A stretch of 64,000 nucleotides of DNA from Closterium sp. NIES-65 (taxonomy: Eukaryota > Streptophyta > Zygnematophyceae > Desmidiales > Closteriaceae): contig CANXME010000244.1 of NCBI GenBank assembly GCA_948144175.1, positions 1,302,001-1,366,000 of the forward strand. Direction: 5' to 3'. The notes beneath the pieces are model-generated. The model saw only the letters and a program-made list of their open reading frames with translations. It made no database searches and was not told where the DNA came from. This document shows positions 32,198 to 43,060 of this stretch, in pieces; positions within the stretch are counted from its first letter, which is position 1; every line of letters begins with the position of its first letter. The translations under genes were made by a program, and so were the position numbers.

Positions 32198-33125
32198 GGT
32201 CTGTGTCTCCCAGGAGCAACATAGCGTGCGAGAATGCTAAGAGGGTATGCAAGGTCAGGTCGAGTGCAGGTCATCAGGTACATGAGGCAGCCAACTAGCT
32301 CTGGGTACAGGCCACTCGTCTCTACGGACTCATCCGAAGGCAGAGCTGAGAGCGAGTGAAGGGTAGGCAGAGGAGTGGCCTGAGGCGAGGAGTACGTGAA
32401 GCCGAAGCGCTGAAGGACCTGCTGCACCATGTGTGACTGAGTCAGGGTAATGGTGCGCTGTGCTCTGTGCTCTACAAGCCAAGGTAGCTGTGCAGTTCAC
32501 CCAGGTCTGTGCACGTGTGTCTCTTCTGCAGCTCGGACTTCACGTGGGCGAGTCCAGCAGTGTCAGTTGTGGCAAAGACCAAGTCATCGACGTACACGAG
32601 GATGTAGAACGGCGGCAAAGAAGTGTCGGTGCGCAGAAACAGCGACGGGTCAGTAGTAGAGGGAGCAAACCCAAGAGCCGCAAGTGTAGTCCTCAGTGTG
32701 TTGTGCCACTCACGCGGTGCCTGGCGGAGACCGTAGACTGGCCGCCGTAGGCTCCACTGGGTGCCAGGAGGAAAAGTCCTAGTGAAGCCAAGTGGGCGGC
32801 GCAGCCAGATCTCCTCGTGCAGGCTACCCTGCAAGAAAGCAGTGCTGAAGTGAAGAGAGTGAAGCTCGTAGTCGCGCTGAGCGGCTATGAGCAGCAGCAC
32901 CCGAAGAGTGGTCATCTTCGGGGTGGGAGAGAAGGTCTGAAAGTAGTCAACTCCCTGCCGCTGACTGAAGCCACGAGCCACGTACCGCGCCTTGAAGATA
33001 GGTGGAGAACCTGGCGGCCGCTTCACCCTGAAGATCCACATGCCACTGACGATGTTCGCCCCAGGTGGGGGAACCGCGTCAACGTAGGTGCCTGTGGACT
33101 TCCAAGAAGCCATCTCTGCGTCCAT
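31618..33125 (-). pseudogene. RT-RNase H of element O
   Basis: RT N-terminal part 32472-33125 ([28 protein letters not shown] ... YVDD ... GELHSYLGL), then a small deletion with loss of frame near 32460. RT end and RNase H follow at 31618-32430 ([11 protein letters not shown] ... HADTSWVDD ... YVDNKAML ... [13 protein letters not shown]). Catalytic residues are present on both sides of the lesion. Confidence 0.85.
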
Positions 33126-35356
33126 AGCTGCCTGCCTCTGAGAGGAGTAGGGACCCTCTATCGCCTCCGCGTAATTCGCGGAGTCGGGATGTTAAGTGCA
33201 TCCGGGTCTCCCTCAGGGGTAAGCAGTACGGACACGAGATGAGGTGAAGCGGCAGCCAGACACTGGAACTCCTCCTGCCTGTCCTCAAGGACGTCCGTGC
33301 CAAGGGCACACTCACCCCCGACGGACGGAGGACGGACAGACTCAGACTCAGCGACAAGACTAGCAGCGTTGTCTAGACGACAGCGAGCAGCAAAGTCGAC
33401 GAGCTCAACAACTAGGGCAGACGCAGCAGTGGACTCAAAAGAAGGGTCGGTGATGACAGTAGCAAGGAGACGCGTGACAGTAGGACTGGCAGCACGAAGA
33501 GAGTCCAACTCCAAGTCGGAAGAGCAGGAAGAGAAGACTCAGGAGGAGAAGGCAAAGGGGCACGCAGAGGAGCAGTGGACGGACGCAGAGACATCCGGTG
33601 CGTGCCAGGGACAGGAGGAGGACGCTGACGCGAACCGCGACCACTAGTGCGAGCAGCACGGACAGGCGACGTAGGGCGAGACGCAGGCTCACGACGCTGA
33701 GCAAGACCTTCAGTAGGACCAGTGTAGGGAGACGAAGCAGGCAGTGGGGAGGCCGGCTGTAACTATAACTGCGACGGGACAGGCTGTGGACACTGTAAGG
33801 GAGGAGGAGGACCAGTAGAAGACGGGAGACCAAGAACGAAGTACGGCCGAGGCCGCGCGGTGACTCCTGACACAGCAGGGACAGCACCAGTACCCCCAGT
33901 GGCAGCACCAGCACGAGCAGCAGCTCCAACTCCAGTACGTCCAACAGCACCAGTAGTACCCCCAGCAGGACCGCCTCTAGGACCGACAGCAGTAGCCTCC
34001 GCGCCAACACCCGCAGCAGCTCCAGCTCTAGAAGTACCCACAGGCCCAGCAGCTTCAATACTTCGAGTACGAGCACCTCCGAGACCTATGACACCAGCTC
34101 CCTCAGCAGCAACAGAACCTCCAGTACCCGCAGCACCTCCAGCTCCAGCAGCTCGCCTCTAGCGCCGGGCAAACCACTCACGCAGCTCCTGTGGAGAGAG
34201 TGGCTCCCGGCGAGACGAAGCACCTAAAGAACCGCCAGGCACAGCACCAGCAGGCCCAGCTCCCTCAGGCTCCGCACCCCCAGGCTCAGCACCTCTAGGC
34301 GTAGCACCCCCAGGCTCAGCACCCCCAGGCTCACCACCCCCACGCGTAGCACCCCGAGGCTCAGCACCCCCAGACTCAGCACCCCCAGGCTCAGCACCCC
34401 CAGTCGTAGTACCCTCAGGCTCAGCACCCCCAGGCGTAGCACCCACACACTCAGCACCCCCAGAGTCAGCACCCCCAGGCTCAGCACCCTGAGCAGCACG
34501 AGAGTCACCTGCGACCTCGACAGGCTCAACAGCGTCTACCTGGGACACACCTGAAGGGGCAGGACCCTGAGGGGGGAGGGGGTCTACCGGGGGGGGGACC
34601 TGGTACAAGGAAGAGCGGTGGCGGGGGGAGGGACGGAGTGTGGTAGGGGAAGAGACGGTAGTAGGGGACCGACTCGTCGAACGTGACGTCTTGGGAGGAC
34701 AAAACACGGCGAGAGGTGGGGTGGTAGAACTGCCACCCTGGCGCGTCAGGGGGGAAACCCAGGAAGACGCAAGGAGCAGCACGAGGGGACAGCTTGTCCG
34801 CAGACAAGTCGCGGACAAACGCCCGAGATCCCCAGACACGGAACGCAGACGCATCGCCAACCTTCCCGGTCCACAGCAAAGCTGGGGAGGTCTCCGGCAT
34901 GGAGACCCTGGGGTGAAGGTTGATCTGATGCGCCGCGTACCGAACCGCAAACGGCCACAGAAAATGGGGGGCAGCCGCATGCATCATGGACGTACGGGCA
35001 ACGTCCATGACCATGCCAATGCGGCGCTCAGCAATCCCATTTTGCTGTGGGGAGTCCAGAAGCGTGAAGGTCTGGCGGATGCCTCGTGCACGACAGTAGG
35101 CTCGCAGGAGGCCAGAGGAGAACTCTCCGCCTATGTCAGAGTGCAGACGCAGAACAGGAAAGTCCAAGCCGAAGCTCCTCCTGAGCTGGAGACGAGCAGC
35201 GCGGATCCAGTCGACCAACACCGCAGTGACATCAACCTTGCTGCGCAAGGGGAAGAATGTGGTGTAACGCGAGTAGTCGTCAACCACCAGCAGGAAGTAG
35301 CGCTCGTGACCCTGTCCATGGACGCGGGCCGGGCCCCACACGTCCATGTGAAGCGT
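33126..35356 (-). pseudogene. Linker and integrase of element O
   Basis: Integrase core 34526-35347 is open for 273 residues: [17 protein letters not shown] and IAERRIG give an intact catalytic triad, followed by the [16 protein letters not shown] tail. A CAG-to-TAG change at 35357-35359 separates it from the pre-integrase region. A C-run frameshift near 34595 shifts into the linker frame, which has GGAEPGGAE repeats at 34240-34500 and Gly/Ala repeats at 33870-34160. Confidence 0.85.
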
Positions 35357-37537
35357 CTACAGCGGGGCCTCTGTCGGAGGAAACTGGGAGGAGTGAGGGG
35401 CAGCCCGCTGCCGCCCCTCGACACAGGGGACGCACGTAGGGCCAGGCCCAGGAGGAAGGGGAGGGAGGGACCGGGGAAGACCAGAGACAAGGACACGGGA
35501 GGCCATGCTACGGAGACGAAGCAGGGAGGGGTGACCAAGGCGGTGGTGCCAGAGGAGAGTCTCGTGAGACAGGAGGCGACACGAGCAGGGGGCAGACTCA
35601 GGACCAGACCTGGACGCTGCAGCTAACACCTGACCCGACGCAGCTACCTGACCAGACGCACTGACTAGAGGAGACGCAGTGGTCAGTGTGTACAGGCTCG
35701 ACCCCGGCCGACGTGTAAACGTGGCCAGGTGTCGGCCTGTCTGAGCGTCAGTGCAGTGGGTCACCCGCTGACTCGCAGGAGTGAACTGGTGAACCCCCGC
35801 ATCCCGTAGGTCAGCACCACTCACCAAGTTCATAGAGAACGAGGGGAGGTAAAGACCAGAAAGGGTGCCAGAGGGGGCCGCCGGACACAGGAGGACAGTG
35901 GAGAAGTGAGCAAGGACAGGACCCCCAGAGGGGTCTGCCAGGGAGACAGCAACTGGCCGACCAAGCGGCGTGAGTGTGGTGCGGTCTCAAAAGAAGGAGC
36001 GAGAAGCCCCCGAGTCAAGTGTGAAGGTGTGGGAGGCCAAAGCCGACGCAGTACCTGAGAGCGCAGACTCACCAGTACCGGAGGAAGCAGACGCACTAGC
36101 ACCTAGAGTAGCAGCCTCGCTAGCACCAAGAGCAGCAGCCTCACCAGCACCTAGAGCAGCAGTCTCAATGTCCGGGTCGGGCAGAAAACACCGGTAACAG
36201 TCCCCCTCATCACTAATAGTCACACCATACATGGCAGCAAGAAAAGCATCAAAGTCAAGATCAAAGATAGCTACGCCCGCCGTAGACAGCTCACCCCAGC
36301 GGGGGATCTCCGTGGCCTCTGGAAACTGGTGACACCAAGCGTCCGTCAGGCGGCCAAAGCAGCGCAGGGTGGGGTGCGCACCCCCACACTGCTCACCCGT
36401 GCGGTCGCCGGTGCGGAGGACGTAGGTGCACGGACCAGTACCCCCACCCCGTTGGCGTGCAGCGTACCACTCACGGAGCTGCTGAGGGGGGGGGATGCCA
36501 CGAGTGCGCTGCTGCTGCTGCTGGTGCTGACCACCACCGGAGCCGACCCTCGGCGCAGCGCCACCCCTACCAGCTCCACCTCCTCCGCCACCGTCTCCTC
36601 CACCGCCGCCACCCCCGCCACCTCCGCTCCCACCGCCACCGCCGCCGCCTCCACTGCCGCCACCGACACCTCCACCCCCGCCACCACCCCCACCGCCACC
36701 CCCACTCCCTCCACCGCCTGCACCGCCGCCTCCACCGCCCCCGCTAGCTCCTCCAGTGCCCCTGCCCCCCTTGCCCTTGCCAGGGCAGCGTCACCCACTA
36801 GGGGTAGACGCCGCACCAACCGACTCAAGCCCAACGAGGTCGGCCGCAGCAGCAGAGGCAACAGAGGGCAAAAGGGGGGAGGGGGAACACCCCTCAAAGA
36901 TGGGGGTGCGCGGGTCACCACGAGAGGCTCCTACAGCGACTATGCTCTTCTCCGCTGCTAAGAGGGCCTTCTCGAGGAGGTCAACAGTGAGAGTGGTGGG
37001 ACAGACTGAGAGGAAGTGGTCCCTTACTACGCGAAGGGAGTCAGGGAGGCGGGTGACTATGTAGTTCATGGGGGGGTTCTTGGCGCAGAACTCAGCAGGA
37101 AGCGCAGCGTGGTAGCGAGTGTCACTAGTGCGGAGGTGCGTAATGAGGTCAGCGACTGTGGGAAAGGCAGCAAGGTCAGGAAAGAGGTACGGTAGCATGA
37201 GGCGGCTCAGTGCAGGAGTGGCAGGGGAGGAGTAGCGTGCAACTACAGCGGCTTACAAGGTCTGAGCACTCTTGTACTGGCTAAAGTGCGCACGCTCAGA
37301 GGGAGGCAGGTGGCGACGCACAGCAAGACGTGCAGCAGCATCGCGCGTGGCCCTCTGTGAGCGAACAGTGGCGTCAGCATCAGCAGCAGGGGCAGGAGAG
37401 GCACCAGAGGTGAGGTCAAAGAGAGAGAGACCGTCTGCCCTATCGCACTGTAAGAAAAGCTGCAGGTCATCTCTCCAGACGTCAAAGTCAATGGCCCGAC
37501 CCTCAGCGTCAAAAGCGAGGACACTAGGGGTAGCCAT
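35357..37537 (-). pseudogene. Gag-protease of element O
   Basis: Starts at ATG 37535-37537 ([21 protein letters not shown]) and ends its first open piece at a stop replacing YDAV near 37253. It continues through capsid-like gag (36791-37198), with a frameshift in the Gly-rich tract. The Cys/His segment ([19 protein letters not shown]) and protease [14 protein letters not shown] follow; a CGA-to-TGA change at 35987 falls right after this motif. At least four lesions, so inactive. Confidence 0.85.
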
Positions 37538-37553
37538 GACAACAGTAGACTAG

Positions 37554-38544
37554 CAGCGCAAACAGTAGGGTGAGGGCAGTGCTGTGAAAGAGGCGCTGCT
37601 CTTACTGGACAGGGCGGCTCGGGCCGCTCGGCTGCAGGGCGACTCGGCGGCTCGGCAGCAGGGCGGCTCGACGGCTCGGCTGCTCGGCGGCTCGGCGGCT
37701 CGGCTGCTGGGCGGCTCGGTGGCTCGCCTGCTTGGCTGCTGGGCGGCTCGGCTGCTGAGCGGCTCGGCTGGTGGGCGGTCCGGCGGGGCCGCTGAGAGGG
37801 CGGCGTCTGGGGCCGCTGGGAGGAGGCGGCGGGGCCGCTGAGAGGAGGCGGCGGGGCCGCAAAGGTAGGTAGCGGGGCCGCTGGTAGGTGGCGGGGCCGC
37901 AGGAAGGTGGCGGGGCCACAGGTAGGTGGCGGGGCCGCAGGTAGGCGCCGGGGCCGCACAGGTAGGTGGCGGGGCCGCGGGTAGGTGGCGGGGCCGTAGG
38001 TAGGTGGCGGGGCCGCTGGTAGGTGGCGGGGCCGCAGGTAGGTGGCGGGGCCAGTAGGTAGGTGCCGGGGCCGCACAGGTAGGTGGCGGGGCCGCGGGTA
38101 GGTGGCGGGGCCGCAGGTAGGTGGCGTGGCCGCTGGTAGGTGGCGGGGCCGCACTGGTAGGTGGCGGGGCCGCTGGTAGGTGGCGGGGCCACAGGTAGGT
38201 GGCGGGGCCAGCAGGTAGGCGCCGGGGCCGCACAGGTAGGCGTCGGGGCCGCAGGTAGGCGCCGGGGCCGGTAAGGGCGGCGTCAGGGCCGCAGGGCGGC
38301 GCGAGGGCCGCTGGGTAGGCGACGCGGCCGCAGGGCGGCGGATCGGGGTCGGGAAAGGGCGGCCCGATGGCCGCGGGGTAGGGGACGAGGCCGCAGGGCG
38401 GCGGGTCGGGGCCAGGAAGGGCGGCGCGAGGGCCGCAAGGCAGGTGACAGGGCCGCTAGGGCGTCGTGACGGGGGGAGAAAAGGGGGAGCGCGACTCGGG
38501 CTAGGGCTGAGCGCGCTCCGGGCAGGAAAAAAAAATGTCGAATT
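37554..38544 (-). repeat. Minisatellite leader of element O
   Basis: Two arrays. One is at 37610-37780, of GGCGGCTCGGCTGCTGG units. The other is at 37860-38270, of about 17-base units GTAGGTGGCGGGGCCGC, with roughly two dozen copies and occasional GTAGGCGCCGGGGCCGC variants. A degenerate stretch continues to 38520. No gene. Confidence 0.85.
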
Positions 38545-38590
38545 GGTGGGCCCTAGGAACAGTTCCCACGAGGGAACCTGCTCGATACCA
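38545..38590 (-). promoter_or_regulatory. PBS, hairpin and GGGCCCACC box of element O
   Basis: Minus strand: TGGTATCGAGC directly after the LTR, stem CAG-g-TTCCC / GGGAA-CTG with loop TCGT, then TTCCTA and GGGCCCACC (38545-38553). A T run follows within 20 bases. Confidence 0.8.
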
Positions 38591-38722
38591 TGAGAGAATT
38601 GAAACGAGAAATGGATGAACTATGAAACAGTTGGGTACAAGTACTAACCCTAATTGGGTTGTACCCCATATGGGCTACCCCACTACAGCCTACACAAAAG
38701 CATAAGCTATAATGTTCTGACA
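38591..38722 (-). repeat. 132-bp LTR: 5' LTR of O
   Basis: Plus strand TGAGAGAATTG ... AATGTTCTGACA. Element orientation starts TGTCAGAACATTATAGC, almost the start of B and I LTRs. On its right comes the 3' tail of element P with a degraded polypurine tract, so this LTR may also be the 3' LTR of P. Confidence 0.85.
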
Positions 38723-40005
38723 CATAAGCCATCTTACTCTTACAGGGTTAGCCAACACAACAAACGGTCACAAGACCAATCAGGCGAGTCAACAAAGCAA
38801 TGCAAAGCTCAAGGTAGATCTCAAGATCACCACGCATTCTGAACACAAGCAAGCGGCCACAAGGCTAGTTCACATGCAAACTTGTAATAGCAAGGAAGTA
38901 CAGTGCTTACAACCTAACAGGGGTAAACATGAAGGCATATATAAATGTATATATATACATATATATATCACTATACAACAAGTGCAAGATCAAGAGACAA
39001 GTAGGTCAGGAAGTGGGCAAAAGCCCAAGAGTAGTGCAAAAGCGCTGATGATCACCAAACCCGCGGGCCTTGCAAAGACATCAGCAGTGTTGGCCCAAGA
39101 GGCTACGTAGGAAAGGCGAAGCTGACCACGATGCTATAGCTCTCAAGCAAGAAAGTAGCGAAGAGCAATGTGCTTCATTCTGAGCTCCAGTCTCTGCTCA
39201 TGACACAAGGCAAGCATCGCTTTGTTGTCGACGTACACAACTAGAGGAGAACGAGTCCGCTCCCCCAAGTCGGTCAGCAGATAGGTCAGCCAGCGTAGCT
39301 CCTGTGCAGCCATAGCCCCAGCGTAGATCTCAAACTCACAGCTGGAACCAAGCACAGAAGACGAACGAGTAGACCTCCACGAGAGAGTACCAGAGCCAAG
39401 ACTGAAGGTGTAACCCTGTGACGACCGCTGATTCGCCTGGTCATCGGCCCAGGAAGCGTGTGAGTGACCTATGAGTGCCACTAATTCGCGTCCTCCAAGC
39501 ACAAGCCCCATGCCCGATGTACTGCACAAGTAACACAGTACCATCTTTGCACCATCCCAGTACACCTTTCCGTGTCTATCGGGAGCCACGTAGCGAGCTC
39601 AGGTCAGGTCGTGTGCACGTCATCAGGTACGTGAGGCAACACACAAGCTCTAGATACGGACCACTCGGCCCAACGTACTCGCCCGAAGGTGGAGCTGAGA
39701 GCGAGTGGCCTGTAGGCGGAGGAGTGGCCTGTAGGCAGAGGAGTGGGCTGTGGCGAGGACGACGTGAAGCCGAAGCGCTGAAGGACCTGGTGCACGATGT
39801 GTGACTATTCAGGGCGATGGTGCGCCATGCTCTGTCCCGGGTGATGTGCAAGCCAAGATAGCTCCAAAGCTCACCCAAGTCAATTCAGGTGTGTCTCTCC
39901 TGCAGTTTTGCTTTCACTAAGGTCAGTGCCTCAGTGTTAGTAGTAGCAAAATCCAAGTCGGCGATGTACACGAGAACATAGAACGGCGGCAAAGAAGTGC
40001 CTTGT
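38723..40005 (-). pseudogene. RT-RNase H stub of copia element P
   Basis: 3' tail at 38723-39010, then RNase H and the C-terminal half of RT in three broken frames (39143-39589, 39576-39878, 39885-40005). Recognisable blocks are LPPFYVLVYIADLDFA (the YVDD box has become YIAD), [40 protein letters not shown] and YVDNKAML. The N-terminal RT half and everything upstream are replaced by unrelated sequence from about 40006. Both catalytic Asp residues of RT are affected, so it is dead. Confidence 0.85.
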
Positions 40006-40435
40006 TTGCCGCTGTAGAACCCCAACTGCACCAAGCTGCTACCACCACCACCACCACCACCACCACCACCAGCAGCAGCAGCAGCAGCAGCAGGCACCAT
40101 ACCATCTGCGCTGCTGCCTTGCCGACCGTTGCCCGACTCCACTCCGCCGTGCCTCTCACCCCTCCCATCTTCCATCTCCCCCTTAAATCATCGTTTTTGT
40201 GGTCTTCACAAACGAGCCAGCGCCCGCCTGTAGGGCACCCTTGGCACCCTTGCCGCTGCAAAACGTGTTGAACGCCGCCGTGAGCGCGTCCTTGCCGCCC
40301 TTCTTCACCACATTCTTCACCAACCCTCCCGCCTTCTGGCCTGCCTCGCTCTTTGCCGCTTGATTCGCCGCGTTCTTCACCTTCTGCCAGCTCAGCAGCA
40401 CCCGCACCGCCTCGTCCAGCCCGTTCGTACACATA
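40006..40435 (-). other. Orphan non-retroelement segment between P and Q
   Basis: About 430 bases that match no retroelement part seen elsewhere in the window. It holds (CCA)n and (GCA)n runs at 40045-40092 and an 83-codon frame (described separately). On the left it fuses to RT of P; on the right it meets the LTR of Q. Composition is less extreme than the leaders. It could be a captured host fragment or the only patch of pre-insertion DNA. Confidence 0.5.
40183..40434 (-). CDS. Hypothetical 83-residue Lys/Ala-rich frame
   Basis: Reads MCTNGLDEAVRVLLSWQKVK and ends with KTTKTMI and a TAA. It is rich in Lys, Ala and Gly, with an amphipathic-looking stretch (NAANQAAKSEAGQKAGGLVK), one Trp and two Cys. 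No signal peptide or membrane segment. I do not recognise the family. Its amino-acid make-up is far less skewed than that of the shadow frames over the leaders, which is why it is listed. The ATG lies at the edge of the adjoining LTR, so if this was a gene its true N-terminus is probably lost and this is a C-terminal exon fragment. No promoter is evident. Confidence 0.35.
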   Translation of the reverse strand: MCTNGLDEAVRVLLSWQKVKNAANQAAKSEAGQKAGGLVKNVVKKGGKDALTAAFNTFCSGKGAKGALQAGAGSFVKTTKTMI

Positions 40436-40554
40436 TGTTTGTATTTATGTAGGCTGTATGGGGGTTAGTATTAGGGGGTACAAAGCCTTTCTCGACATTG
40501 TTCTTGTTCCCCCTCCTTTCACTTGGTCAACAAAATTCCTACCTAGTTACAACA
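40436..40554 (+). repeat. 5' LTR of element Q (119 bp, degraded start)
   Basis: Ends TTACAACA right before TGGTATTATGAGC and contains the family blocks TAGGCTGTATGGGGG and AGGGGGTACAAAG. The start at TGTTTG (40436) is approximate because the usual TGTCAGA opening is not preserved. Confidence 0.65.
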
Positions 40555-40606
40555 TGGTATTATGAGCAGCTAGGTCTTTAGGGACGTTTTTTTAAGAGGG
40601 CCCACC
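40555..40606 (+). promoter_or_regulatory. PBS and GGGCCCACC box of element Q
   Basis: TGGTATTATGAGC (degraded tRNA-Met PBS), AGCTAGGTCTTTAGGGACG, seven T, and GGGCCCACC at 40598-40606. Confidence 0.7.
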
Positions 40607-41990
40607 ATTACTTCCTCTCATTTTACTGCCCGAATCGCACCCCTAGGGCGCGCCGATTTTTTTCCAGCTCACATCGAGCCCCACGCGCTGCCTTACAGCG
40701 CACGCGCGCCCCACTCCTCTGCGCCCGTGAATGCCCCGCTGCACAGCGCTTCGCCCAGCGCTTACGCGCGCCCCGCTGCCCTGTGTCATGCTGCCGTGCG
40801 CAGCCCGTATAGCCCGCTCCAGGCCCGCGCGCAGCCCTTGGCACACGCGCAGCCCGTATAGCCCGCGCGCACCTGCCCTGCCCCACGTGTCAGCCCTGCG
40901 TTGCTCGCGAGCACCAGCCCTGCGCTCCGCCGGCGACCCGCGAGCTGCCCGCGCACTGCCCTGTGCGCACCCTGCCGAGCCGTAGCTGCTGCCTGCTACT
41001 GCCACCACTAGTGTTGGCCGCTGCCGCTGCTGCTACTGGCCACTGGTGCCCTGCCCTCCCTGGCCGCGGCCAGTGCTGCCCTGCTGCCGCCACTGCTGCC
41101 GGCCACTACCACTGCAGTTGCAGCCCGCTGCCAGTGCTGCCCTGCCTGCCCGCGCTGCTCAACGCTACCCTGCCCTGCCTGGCCGCTGCCAGCGCTGCCG
41201 TGCTACCGCCACTGCTGCCGGCCACTGCCACTGCTGCTGCCGGCCGCTGCCACTGCTGCCCTGTCGGCCCATGCTGCTCAGCGCTGCCCTGCCCTGCCTG
41301 GCCGCCGCCAGCGCTGCTCTGCTGCCGCCACTACTGCCGGCCACTGCCAGTGCTGTTGCCGGCCTCTGCCACTGCTGCCCTGCTTGCACGCACTGCTCAG
41401 CACTGCCCTGCCCTACCTGGCCGCCGCCAGCACTGCCCTGCTGCCACCACTGCTACCGATCACTGCCACTACTGCTGCCGGCGGCTGCCACTGCTGCCCT
41501 GACTGTACACAATGCTCAGCGCTGCCCTGCCCTACCTGGCCGCCGCCAACGCTGCTCTGCTGCTACCACTGCTACCGGCCACTGCCACTGCTGGTGCCGG
41601 CTGCTGCCACTGCTGCCCTGCCTGTACGCGCTGTTCAGTGCTGCCCTGCCTTGCCTGGCTATCGCTAGCGCTGCCCTGCTGCTGCTACTGCTGCCGGCCA
41701 CCGCCTCTGTTGCCGCCACTCCCGCCGGCCGCTGCCACTGCCATTGCTACACCACCAGCAAGGGCCCTGCCCTGCCTTGCTTGCGCGCCTTCTGCTGCTA
41801 CTACCGAGCAGCCCTACTGACCCACCCCTTCTTGCTGCTACTGCCAACTGTCGCTACCGCCCTTGCTATCACCTGCGCGCGCTCCTATAGTTACTACCGC
41901 TATTGCACCTCGCAGTGCTGTCACTGCACCTACTGTTCCAGCTACCGCCGCTGCACTCTCTACTACTGACTGACATTGCCTACCATGGTC
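40607..41990 (+). repeat. GC-rich leader of element Q
   Basis: 40640-40960 is CCCGCGCGCAGCCC-like. 40980-41760 is an array of long units, roughly 120 bases, built on GCCACTGCTGCCCTGCC and CCCTGCCTGGCCGCCGCCAG. Open frames such as 41046-41969 come from the absence of stops in these units and do not resemble any protein. No gene supported. Confidence 0.7.
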
Positions 41991-43060
41991 ACTACCACTG
42001 TCCTTCGTCAGCGGCAGCCGAGTGTGTCGTAGTCTCTCTCGCCGTAGCAGCTTCGCGAGTGGGCCATCTGGTGGGGCAAGCCCGGTGGTGGAGCTAGCCG
42101 TGCTCGTCTGCGGAAGCCGCTTAGGACATAGCACCGTTGTGAGTGGGTGGTCCAGTGGGGCAGCCCCGGTGGAGGAGCCTGGGGTGCTACTACTGGAGGT
42201 ACCTATGAGTCTACTCCTGCTGGTAGTGTTGTTTGTAGACGCGGAGGTTCTGGGGGTGGACAGTAGCGGCAGCAGCGTCTGTCGGAGACTCTCTCCCTGC
42301 AGCAGCTTTGTGAGTGGGCTGTCTGGTGGGGCAGCCTCAGTGGCGGAGCTTGGGGTACTAGTGCTGGGGGTGGAGAGGCACCTGGTGGTGTAGAGGCTAC
42401 TAGTCTAGGTTCTTGTGACTCAGCTAGCACAGGTGCAGAGTCTGAGGAGGCCTTGCACACTTTCCTACTCGACCCAGGCGCGTCTCGCTACTTCTTCCGC
42501 GACTGCACCACAGTCACACCGCTCACAGCCCCTGTCCCTGTCACTCTGGCCGACCCCACTGGTTGCCCAGTTGTTGCATGTAGCTCCACTATTCTTTCGT
42601 GTCTCGCAGCCCCCTCCGGTTCCCTCACAGGTTTCCACCTTCCCTCGTTCAATAGGAACTTAGTGGCAACAACTGTCCTACGGGACCAGTTTGTCACTGT
42701 TACCAAGCCAGGGGGAGAGCTCGTGGCGATCTGTATGGACTCACGCACTGGTGAGCACCTCGCCACGTTCACTCGGAGGCCCGGGTCTGGCCTGTACACA
42801 CTGACCACTGAGTCCGCGCAGGTGGCTGAGTCAGGTCAGGTAGCTGCGTCCGTTGAGGTAGCTGCGTCTTGTTCGTGCCGTCTCCTCACGCACCAGAATC
42901 TTCTCTGGCACCACCATCTTGGTCTCCTTGTATCTGGTCTCTCCAGGTCCCTCCCCCCGCTCCCGAGGTCGCTTGCGCCGCCGTGCCTTCCCTGCGTCGA
43001 GGGGCGGCAGCACGCTTGGCGGCCCCTCCTGGTTTTCCGCCTCGGTCGTCTTCACTGCCT
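41991..43060 (+). pseudogene. Protease and pre-integrase fragment of element Q
   Basis: A duplicated Ser/Gly-rich segment (SLSRRSSFASGPSGGA type, like the linker downstream) precedes protease. The catalytic motif reads LLDPGASRYFF, with DSG changed to DPG. The HHCC region follows (CSCRLLTHQNLLWHHHLGL ... PPCLPCVEGRQ) with a small internal deletion. After CVEGRQ the sequence jumps straight to the linker: the integrase core with its catalytic triad is gone. Confidence 0.8.

Larger units (their letters stand above)
30762..38722 (-). mobile_element. Copia element O, minus strand, 3' LTR lost
   Basis: Right to left: 5' LTR, PBS and box, minisatellite leader, gag, protease, integrase, linker, RT, RNase H and 3' tail, then a second copy of RNase H plus tail. 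The gag-pol frames carry several nonsense changes and frameshifts. No polypurine tract or 3' LTR at the left end. Confidence 0.85.

Noticed and set aside
37860..38270. CRISPR-like regular repeats
   Set aside because: Units are directly tandem with no spacers, GC-only and in a retrotransposon leader of a eukaryotic genome. It is a minisatellite.
41046..41969. Long open frame (307 codons) rich in Cys/His/Leu in the leader of Q
   Set aside because: Produced by repeats of GCCACTGCTGCCCTGCC; all frames are open there and no domain or start context supports it.
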